Below are positions 40,123 to 48,600 of a DNA stretch of 49,834 nt, one piece after another. Below the pieces are notes generated by a model. That model was not told the origin of the DNA, searched no databases, and saw only the letters and a program-made list of their open reading frames with translations. Source of the DNA: a virus; IMG/VR virus record IMGVR_UViG_3300017917_002384, positions 1-49,834 of that record; one strand, 5' to 3'. Position numbers and translations under genes: made by a program. The stretch's first letter is position 1; the number at the start of each line of letters is the position of its first letter.

Positions 40123-41898
40123 TTATGTCTTTATATAATAGTTAATTGCAATTGGTGTTGGAGACGAATCTGTAGAGTTACTATACATTTGAGTAGTCAA
40201 ATCTGGAACATTAAAGTTTCCGGCCACTCCACCATACGTAGTGCCTATTACATCAAACAGCGGTTTGTACTCTCCAATTGTACTATAGCTGCTCCCATCA
40301 CACTTCAAAAATCCAGATACCGGTCCTGGACCTGCAAATGGCATGATCATTCCTGTAGGTACAAGGAATGGTAGCACATCTTTTAAGAAGTTTGCCCTAG
40401 AAATTTGTCTTAAATCTTGAGTCGGTACTGCGGAATCTGCCACCAATAACATATGCGTAGGGGAAGGCTCAGTGATTGCCGTTTGCGCAGTAATTGCTGA
40501 CCTTCTCAACGATGCCGACAAATTAACGTCGTCAGTTCCATCGAAATTTATAGAAGATGCAGAGACTTGTCCAGATATACTAAATTTCTTTTGGGTCGCC
40601 AAAGATGTTGCTTGACCCTCTAAAGTTCCAAGAAATCTAGTTACACCTTCGACACCGACTTCTTTGGCATAGATTTTTCTGAACTTCTTAGTATCAGTGC
40701 CGATATCATAAGTCTCGTCAGTTTCAACACCTATAATTGCACCGTCTGCATTAGGAATACTGAGGTTAATTGCATTAGTAACTGTCATTACTCCATTCAC
40801 AGTCATCCCTGCTGACTGAACATTCCCACTAAAAGATGCGTTTCCTGATACTGTTAACCCTGCGCCAACAGCAAGACTGCCATTAAATCGTCCAGTACCA
40901 TTAACATGTAAGGTTGCCAGGGATGTAGCAGTATTAACTCCAATATTTCCATTAGAGTTCATAAGAATGTAGGAGTTTTCCTTAATGCCTATCTTGAATG
41001 AGGAGTTAGTTTGTAGATTAGAAAAATCTATAAAAGCCTTTGTAACACCATTAACACTAGTAGTACTAAGTTTCAGAGACTCAATTGCATTACTATGTCT
41101 TACTATCAATCCAGTGTTTGATTCAACAGTGAACGTGCCTGTATGAACTTGGCTTGTTGCTCGATTTTTTAATACTTCAGATGCTCTTATTGTTAAACCA
41201 GGTGATAGTTCCAAAGAAGATGCACGATCTGCTAGACCGTTGTACTTCACTGGAATCCTTGAAGTTAAGTTAGATCCTGGTAAAATAGTAGAAAACCCCT
41301 CAATTACTGTCCTAGGAGTAAATTCAAAATAAGAAATTATCTCAACTACTTTGCCGTTTACCCAATTAAAAATAACTGGATATGGTGTTCCCGATACATC
41401 TTCAATAAACTTAGCTTCTTGTCCAGTCTGCTCTTCACCAGCAGAAAAATTCGGACCTACAACCAACCACCTAGATGAATATCGAATCTTTAACTGGCTT
41501 GCACTTGTATCGACCCAAATGTCCCCTTCTCGAATAGATTGAGGATATTCAATCGCTGGATCATTAGGTTGTTGATAAGTTCCGCTAACACTAGGCCATC
41601 TATTTGTAGAAAGAGTACCATTGTTTACTCTAAGTACAAATCTTCCAGGTTCACTTGTATCATACCACAACTGTCCCTTGACAGGATTAACAGGTGGTGT
41701 AGGACTTGCAAAATTTTCTAATAATTTCAAAAAGTTTTGGGCAGTTGCTTGTCCAAAATTGGGATATCCAGGTCCAATTAAGTCCAAACTAGTATCATAA
41801 TTGTTTTTCCCGGTACTAATCTTAGTACCTTCGACTACGATAACATCAGAATTGTTAGGATCTGAAAATTTTAATGTGTATGATGATGTTGTCGTCAT
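40123..41898 (-). CDS. Tail-fibre-like structural protein C with tail-collar domain
   Basis: 591 aa. It opens with the shared module (TSLDLIGPGYPNFGQATAQNFLKLLENFA, GQLWYDT, GDIWVDT). The middle has many Asn/Gly/Val strand repeats (NGTGRFNGSLAVGAGLTVSGNASF) typical of trimeric beta-helical fibres. The end has a phage tail collar domain: PTGMIMPFAGPGP...FLKCDGSSY...YGGVAGNFNVPDL (about 520-575). Probably a receptor-proximal fibre or baseplate-attached fibre. Confidence 0.8.
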   Translation of the reverse strand: MTTTSSYTLKFSDPNNSDVIVVEGTKISTGKNNYDTSLDLIGPGYPNFGQATAQNFLKLLENFASPTPPVNPVKGQLWYDTSEPGRFVLRVNNGTLSTNRWPSVSGTYQQPNDPAIEYPQSIREGDIWVDTSASQLKIRYSSRWLVVGPNFSAGEEQTGQEAKFIEDVSGTPYPVIFNWVNGKVVEIISYFEFTPRTVIEGFSTILPGSNLTSRIPVKYNGLADRASSLELSPGLTIRASEVLKNRATSQVHTGTFTVESNTGLIVRHSNAIESLKLSTTSVNGVTKAFIDFSNLQTNSSFKIGIKENSYILMNSNGNIGVNTATSLATLHVNGTGRFNGSLAVGAGLTVSGNASFSGNVQSAGMTVNGVMTVTNAINLSIPNADGAIIGVETDETYDIGTDTKKFRKIYAKEVGVEGVTRFLGTLEGQATSLATQKKFSISGQVSASSINFDGTDDVNLSASLRRSAITAQTAITEPSPTHMLLVADSAVPTQDLRQISRANFLKDVLPFLVPTGMIMPFAGPGPVSGFLKCDGSSYSTIGEYKPLFDVIGTTYGGVAGNFNVPDLTTQMYSNSTDSSPTPIAINYYIKT

Positions 41899-41900
41899 TT

Positions 41901-42560
41901 TTAATTCCCAGTAAGACTTTGTATTCTGACAGTGTAATCAATTTGAATCATTCGGTTCAATGACTTTTGAACAGGATGGAAAATAACGTGGGTTAATAGT
42001 AAACCAGTGTTAGGACCGTCTGGACTGTAAGATCGCAAGCCTAATTCATCAAATACAAAAGCGCCGTCCGCATTCGTGCTATTATCAAACGCAGCTTGAC
42101 CAGCCGGTTCTCCAAAATCTAGCAAGCAACTAACTAAAATATCTGTGTAAGGTACACCAGCAACATGTCGTGTTTCCATAAAATTTCTTGCCGGGTCTCT
42201 AGAACTCATTTGCCTAGCATCAACAGTTGTATAGTATGTTTGGTCGTACAATGCAGCGCCGCTGCCAACAGTATTAGGAGTTAGATACGTAATAATTCCT
42301 GTCGCGTCTACCCTTGTTCCGCCACGACCAAATACCATCTCGGCAATGGTGCCTTCTCCTTGATTTGCCAAGCTCTGTGCCAATGCAATGCTGAAATTCT
42401 CATAATGTATTGCATTCCTTTTATCTATAAAGACTTCCTTACTAACTGGATCAAAAATCTTTATATGTCCTTGTATACTAACATTGCTTGCTTCGTTTGG
42501 CTTAGATTGAGGCAAACTGTTATGGTTTGACGGTGGGGTGCTCATAGTTTTATTGTCCAT
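41901..42560 (-). CDS. Virion structural protein
   Basis: 219 aa: a polar Pro/Ser/Asn-rich start, then a domain with GHIKIFDPVSKEVFIDKRNAIHYENFSIALAQSLAN (about 31-66) and GTIAEMVFGRGGT. I associate this domain with structural proteins of marine T4-like phages. No catalytic residues are evident. Its start lies 5 nt after a late promoter octamer and has no ribosome site, so a leaderless message is possible; another ATG lies five codons in. Confidence 0.7.
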   Translation of the reverse strand: MDNKTMSTPPSNHNSLPQSKPNEASNVSIQGHIKIFDPVSKEVFIDKRNAIHYENFSIALAQSLANQGEGTIAEMVFGRGGTRVDATGIITYLTPNTVGSGAALYDQTYYTTVDARQMSSRDPARNFMETRHVAGVPYTDILVSCLLDFGEPAGQAAFDNSTNADGAFVFDELGLRSYSPDGPNTGLLLTHVIFHPVQKSLNRMIQIDYTVRIQSLTGN

Positions 42561-42565
42561 AATGA

Positions 42566-42573
42566 TATTTATC
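42566..42573 (-). promoter_or_regulatory. T4-type late promoter octamer GATAAATA (minus strand)
   Basis: Reading leftward, GATAAATA-TCATT-ATG precedes the structural gene starting at 42560. It is in an intergenic gap of 30 bp with no ribosome site. The spacing of 5 nt to the ATG equals that at 10535-10542. Confidence 0.6.
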
Positions 42574-42590
42574 TATCTATTTTTCTTAGA

Positions 42591-44210
42591 TTATTTTCCA
42601 TATCTATATATCTTAGTTCTAGGCCAAGTTTGCCCAGACGAGGGTCTAAGGCCTTGACTTGCAATAGGGTATAGATTACCCTCTTTCGGGCGGCGGCTAT
42701 AGTACTTCAAATACAAATTTTCGCTATCTGTAAATCGATAATCATCACTTTCCGGAAAATCAACAATCTGACCTTTACTACCGTATTCTTTTAGATAAGC
42801 AAGCGCTGAAGCAGGTGTAATATCTAAATCTTGTTCGGCAATACATGCAAGCACTCCAGTTACTTGCGGAGCTGCCATACTAGTCCCTGACTTTTTTCCT
42901 ATTCGATAATTAGCATTTCTATAATCGGCGCCCAGTCCAATGGAATTATCAGAACTTAAAATACTCGACCCAGGCGCATAAATGTCAACCCTAGGGCCAT
43001 AATTGCTATAAAATCCTTTTCTTTCTACTACAGTCCTATCTATTCCGCCTACACTAATTACGCCAGTAATTGCACCGATGCCGCCTCGATTATAGTAGTC
43101 AGTTTGATTACTAAAAACTATATAATTGTTATAATCATTTGCAGGATCAGTGCTGGGTTCAGAAATATATGAATTCTCGTTACCGGAGGAGGCAACCATT
43201 ATAATACCTTCTTCTACTGCATCCTTAAAGTCTTCACCTAAATAGATAGCTTCACCAACTCTATATCGAACAGAATTACCATCACCGCTGAGAATAAAGC
43301 CAAAAGATACTAACTGTTGATTGGTATAAGGGGGTGCATATGCAGTTCCCCTGAACACTATCGATGTAATTATAGATATCGGAACAGTTCTGATAAACCC
43401 ATAACTATTATTGACTACCGTAGGCCTTCTTTTACCAATAACAGGATCTATAGGTTTTTTTCTGTGCCATAAACGAACATAATCAATAAAGTACTGATTA
43501 AAGTCTGGATGGTCACCGTATGGTGATATATTATAGATGGTTGAATCCCGGGCCCATCCTTGAGAATTGCCTGCTGCTGTACCTGCAACGTGATTCCCGT
43601 GAGAATCCTCTGAGATGGACTCATGATTCAAATACCTATAAGTGCCATTATTTCCGATTCCAAGTTCTTGATTCAATGAAAACCAATTGTACCGAACTAC
43701 CCTAGATCCGCCGGTGCCGTCGGCATTCACAGAGAACTCTGGATGATCTGGTATCAAGTGCCCGTCAACTATTACAACATCTACATATTTTCCACTAGAT
43801 GTGGTGCGAACAGTATCATTAATAGTACTAGTACCATCACTGCCCCAGTTTGAACGAGTTTGTCCTTCGACACATCTTAACAGGCCCCAATTTCTTTGCT
43901 GAGAAGTAGGAGCATTTGGACTCTTGTCCCATTCTCCAGACTCAACCCATAATGGGACTGCACGAATACCCATATCTTCTAAAGTTGGACTAACACTAAG
44001 AACCCTGGGGTCATTCTTAACAGTCTCTGCCTCTTCAGCAGTTAACATGTAGTGTGTACTTCGACTAACTGATCTACGGCAACAGACTCCCACTGCTCTA
44101 TCTGGAATGTATAAGTTCCCTCCCGGAGTTTCCATATCTTCATAGAACTCTTCTAGGTCTTCATACCTGTGAAGCGTAACAACGTATTCTTTTAGGTTTT
44201 CATCTTGCAT
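42591..44210 (-). CDS. Subtilisin-like serine protease (S8) in the tail operon
   Basis: 539 aa. The catalytic triad is complete: D149 in VVIVDGHLIPDHPEF, H204 in DSHGNHVAGTAAG and S444 in SGTSMAAPQVTGV; the oxyanion Asn is in VVNNSYG. Residues 1-80 (YVVTLHRYEDLEEFYEDM, then TLTAEEAETVKNDPRVLSVSP-like) resemble an I9 inhibitor propeptide, so it may be made as a zymogen and self-process. GAGGTG precedes the start. Lying between fibre genes, it may be a virion-bound protease that processes tail proteins or degrades host surface proteins. Confidence 0.9.
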   Translation of the reverse strand: MQDENLKEYVVTLHRYEDLEEFYEDMETPGGNLYIPDRAVGVCCRRSVSRSTHYMLTAEEAETVKNDPRVLSVSPTLEDMGIRAVPLWVESGEWDKSPNAPTSQQRNWGLLRCVEGQTRSNWGSDGTSTINDTVRTTSSGKYVDVVIVDGHLIPDHPEFSVNADGTGGSRVVRYNWFSLNQELGIGNNGTYRYLNHESISEDSHGNHVAGTAAGNSQGWARDSTIYNISPYGDHPDFNQYFIDYVRLWHRKKPIDPVIGKRRPTVVNNSYGFIRTVPISIITSIVFRGTAYAPPYTNQQLVSFGFILSGDGNSVRYRVGEAIYLGEDFKDAVEEGIIMVASSGNENSYISEPSTDPANDYNNYIVFSNQTDYYNRGGIGAITGVISVGGIDRTVVERKGFYSNYGPRVDIYAPGSSILSSDNSIGLGADYRNANYRIGKKSGTSMAAPQVTGVLACIAEQDLDITPASALAYLKEYGSKGQIVDFPESDDYRFTDSENLYLKYYSRRPKEGNLYPIASQGLRPSSGQTWPRTKIYRYGK

Positions 44211-44212
44211 AA

Positions 44213-45613
44213 TTACACCTCTATAGGAACTAATGTTAAAATAACTGCAATTGGTGCTGTAGAACCTGACTTATTAGTGACTGCCAGGTATAAATTATTC
44301 GAAACAATAGTGTCAGTATTAAATCCAATTGCACCAGGAGTTATTATTTGCGATAAAGCTGAGACCGAAGTTAGCACTTCTGCAATAACTCCACTGCCAG
44401 GAACGGGATCATTATCAATACTTCGACTAGCATCAGTAGATCGTTTGCTAGCATCAGTATACACCCTAACCCACGCAGGAGCAGATGTTGAAATTTTAGA
44501 AAGCATATAAGCCTTACTACCTATCACTGTAATATTACCTGTTGAATTATTTTCTAAAGATGCAGTTGTTTGCCCAACCTCTACCCTCGTGGATGTAACG
44601 ATAGATGCTAGACCAGACAAACTTAATAAAGTCAAATTAATTGTTATCGACCTCGATTGTCCAGAGTTATTCTTTACAGACAAGTACATGTTATTGTTAG
44701 GGATAGTATCAAAGTTCATACCAACTATACCAGGTGTAATTAACTGGGTAAGAAATCCCTCGTTGGTGACTACTTCTGCAATAATTCCTTTTCCTGGTGC
44801 CGGGTCAGCACCCTGGGCCCTAGTGCTGTCTGCTGTTCGACTTGCTTGATCCGAATATAATCTTACCCAAGCAGGGTGAGACGTTTCTATCTTCAAAACT
44901 ACATAATTTTCATAAGATGGTAACGTAATATTAGCTACTGCACCGTCAGAAATAACTGCGGTAGATGTAGAAAATATCCGCCTACTAGATATTTCAGACG
45001 GTTCCGGATCGACCCATCCGATATCTCGATCAGTGTTAGACAACTTTGCCAAAACTTGTCCACTAGTCCCACCTAGCGGAACACTAATTGATTCGCCCCA
45101 TGTTGCATCATAATTTGCGTTTGAAGACTTTAACAATACTTGGCCAGTGGTACCGCCTGCAGGTAAAGGTGCGTTAGTGACCCAACCTGCTGTATAGTCA
45201 GTTGACGATGTCTTTGCAAGTATTTGACCAGTAGTTCCACCAGGGGGCAATGATGTACTGTTTACCCATCCTACTGAATAATCAGCAGACGATGTCTTTG
45301 CAAGCAACTGTCCACTAGAACCTCCCCTCGGAATACCAGAAGTAGGATCTCTCCATTCGACCGCGTAGTTAGTAGATGTAGTCTTTACAAGAATTTGACC
45401 AGCAGTCCCACCAATAGGTATTGGGCCACCTGCTGGGCCCGGAACTCCTTGAGGTCCAGTAGGTCCTACTAATAATCTATCAGAGACTTGAGCAGTAAAA
45501 CTATTGAATAGAGTAGTATAATCCAACCGTTTAGTCAGCTTGTTATCGACTACGACAAAACTTGTAGCAGTCGATGCAAAAGGAATAAGCGGAAGTTGCG
45601 TGGTTTTTGGCAT
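44213..45613 (-). CDS. Repeat-containing tail fibre protein
   Basis: 466 aa. After a short N-terminal domain comes a collagen-like GPTGPQGVPGPAGGP (50-64), then five tandem 28-residue repeats beginning GG[TS]xGQ[ILV]L (starts at 68, 97, 125, 153 and 181). The C-terminal 250 residues are a duplicated domain: AWVRLYSDQASRTADSTRA ... VGMNFDTIPNNNMYLSV and AWVRVYTDASKRSTDASRS ... IGFNTDTIVSNNLYLAV. This is a trimeric-fibre architecture with probable receptor-binding ends. AAGGAT precedes the ATG. Confidence 0.8.
   Translation of the reverse strand: MPKTTQLPLIPFASTATSFVVVDNKLTKRLDYTTLFNSFTAQVSDRLLVGPTGPQGVPGPAGGPIPIGGTAGQILVKTTSTNYAVEWRDPTSGIPRGGSSGQLLAKTSSADYSVGWVNSTSLPPGGTTGQILAKTSSTDYTAGWVTNAPLPAGGTTGQVLLKSSNANYDATWGESISVPLGGTSGQVLAKLSNTDRDIGWVDPEPSEISSRRIFSTSTAVISDGAVANITLPSYENYVVLKIETSHPAWVRLYSDQASRTADSTRAQGADPAPGKGIIAEVVTNEGFLTQLITPGIVGMNFDTIPNNNMYLSVKNNSGQSRSITINLTLLSLSGLASIVTSTRVEVGQTTASLENNSTGNITVIGSKAYMLSKISTSAPAWVRVYTDASKRSTDASRSIDNDPVPGSGVIAEVLTSVSALSQIITPGAIGFNTDTIVSNNLYLAVTNKSGSTAPIAVILTLVPIEV
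45014..45412 (-). repeat. Five 28-codon tandem repeats in the fibre gene
   Basis: Direct repeats of about 84 nt encode GGTxGQxLAKTSSxDYxxGWV units. Copies differ at many third positions, so they are old or kept by selection on protein rather than recent slippage. Repeat-number change could alter fibre length. Confidence 0.75.
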
Positions 45614-45617
45614 TTTA

Positions 45618-48600
45618 TTAATATCCTTCTAATGGGTTGTTCTCTTCATCGGTTATAGGTGAATAACTCTCATCTAGCAACGTAGCGTCACCGCCATAAT
45701 AGTATATATCAGGCAATGTTGCTTCTTTATCTCTTAAGAACTGAGCCTGAATAACGTTACTTGTGATTAACGATTCCGTACCTGTCCACACATAACCCCT
45801 CTTTTGAGAAACTACAAGTTCAACACCTGATGTAACACCTCCAGAAATATTTAACAATAATTCATTTGTAGAAGTGTTTACAGTAAATTCTGGTGGTAGT
45901 TTGACAATACTCTGAGGCGTAGTATCAAAAGATACCAATGAATTATGAACTGAAATCTCAGATTTTCTTAACTGTCTGCCACCGTAAAATACAGAAATCT
46001 GGTCAACTACGTTAGTCAATGTTGATAGAACAATTGTTGATGTATCAATTACATATGATGTTGCAGTAGTAGTAATTGTAGTCTGTGCAACAACAGAATC
46101 CGAATATGGCATAGTCTGTTGAACGCTCTGATCGATGACTTTAGTACCAACTTCTGAATAGAAAGCAGGAGAAGTTCCTAAAGTTCCTCTACGCAATTGA
46201 GAAAGTACATTTCCGTCTTTGACAAAGAACTCAATCCGTTCACCATCAATTATAATAATACCAGGCTTATTTCTTGCAGCGTTGGGCGTAGTTAACTTAG
46301 CAGAATCTGCTACATGAATCTCAGTATCAGTTATCGTTAACGGCTTAGTAAGAGTAGTGCTATGGTACTGCGCAATCCTCTTATAATGAGTTCTTCCCAA
46401 TATATCATTAAATTGTCTGTAAGCAACAATCCTATCACCGATGTATGGAGGATTGACTGTAGTGACCATCAGAACGTCCTCAGGCTTTAGATTTACAAGT
46501 GATAGCTGAATAGTTCTTCTATCATCCAGTATATCGTAATCGTACCGTGCTATTAACGGCTTGCCGTTTAGGTATGCCCAAACGTAATTGTCGTTAATTG
46601 CAGGTTTGCTTAATTTGAATATATAATTAGTTCCAATTTTGAAAGTCTCAGTTCTTAAAAGCATGTCGTCATGATTCGTAAATGTTATTACTTTCAAAAC
46701 CTGTGGTTCAGTATTAGTGCCAACTAGGTCAGTTGTTAGTTTCAAAATATTCCCAGTGATAACGTAATCGTATTCACCATCTACTAATCCTACGATTGCA
46801 ACTACATCGCCATTTTTGAATCTATTAGATACTAATGTAATTTGTCCGAGTGTTTCATCTAACGTGTAATCATAGATAGATACCATCTCAACACCGTTCA
46901 CAAACACTTCAACATTATCATAGCTATAAGTATTTGCAGGTCTCGCGAGATCACTATCTACCTTAAAGACTCTCTGCCCGTTCGTAATTTCATAATAACT
47001 GACTCCTGGCGGGGTTAATCTCTTTCTAGCATTTGGATCTCCGTCAATGCTAATTTCAACTATTGCCTGAGGGCTCATAGGTTCTGACTTTCCAGGAGGA
47101 TACATTAACGTAAATGTATCAAGAGACTCTCTTACATCGAACTTCTGCTCACGCACACTATTAAATTCAGCATAGGTAGTCTTAAAGAACCACGCTTCGA
47201 TAGTATGTTCACCTAACGGAATATTGTATACTTTGACACACGCACGTTTATTCTTTTCATTTGTATAAGTCAATATATATCCCACTCCTGCAAACTGCGA
47301 AGGATCACCAGTTATTTCAGGAATTTCAATACCGTCAAATAAGACATAAGCCTTCTTTATATCGTAATAACTAGCTAAACTAGTGATATTTGCTTCTGTT
47401 TGATCCACAACTGTAACGACGTTTGTGTCGAGTTCTTGGTCACCACCAATTGTAATTACAGTGTATGATAGCACTGCATCTCTAGGTTGAGGAGCGACAA
47501 TGATACTATCTTCATTAATTGTAAACTGACTGTAAGTGGTAAAATCAGTGCCAGATATCCTATCAAACATTACACCGTTCACATGCACTAAAATGCCTGC
47601 TACTTCATTCAAAGACATTCCTACTCTAACCCTAGTTACTTCGTCAGCTTTAACTGATATAACATTTGATATAGATAATGGGTACGACTTAACTGCTTTG
47701 GTATAAACATTAATTCCCAAACTTTCAGTAACATACCCTGGCAAACATTCTTCAGGTGCATGGCTAGAATTAGGATTTAAGAATGTATCACCGTCAATTA
47801 TTATATCATCAGGAGACAAACCAAGTGCACCAACTAAAGCGCCTTGAGCATTCCAAGTACCTGCAGAAAGCGCAGTGTCTAGACTCGATTCGTCATGAGA
47901 ATATCTCCAAAACTCAACTTGCGGCCCAGGTTCAATAGTTTCTAAAATATTAAACACTTTAACTTGGGAGTTAGTTGAGTATGTTCCCACTGTAGTTGTC
48001 GATAACTCGTTTACTACTTTGATAGAAAACTTGTTATTATCTAGAATACTATCAACAACATACTCACCATTGAATCCAAGTACAGTTTCAGTGTCAACGT
48101 TGTTAATAGACACCACATCGTTGACTCGAATATCTCCGTGTCTACTATCACCGTTAAATTCTTCAGATGTCCAAACTGTAATTGTAGATCCTACAACTAC
48201 ATCAGATGCCCTCATCTTTTTAATTCTATAAGTAGGTGTCCTTAGAGTTACAGAATTATTTGCTTTGTTGACTACTTCTACTGTAGTGCCAGTACGGACT
48301 CTTCTTGTAGAAGAATTCATAACATTAACTATTTGGCCAGGCACAACTCCTTCTACAGTATCTAAGTACAATATACTGTCCTGTATCGATGCAGTGCTTA
48401 CAAGTTTTGCACTAGCAAAGTCAGTTATCTGATCTTCCCACGAGTTATTCAACCAGTCTTGTCCAACTTCTGTGAAAGGCGATGCATAGCTAAACGGCAG
48501 TCCTTGTAGTTGAGTTCGAGGATACTCAACACCGGACATTAACAATGCTAACTCTTTTCCTGGCATTACATCAGATGGTTGATATAGTGTGTTGATCCTG

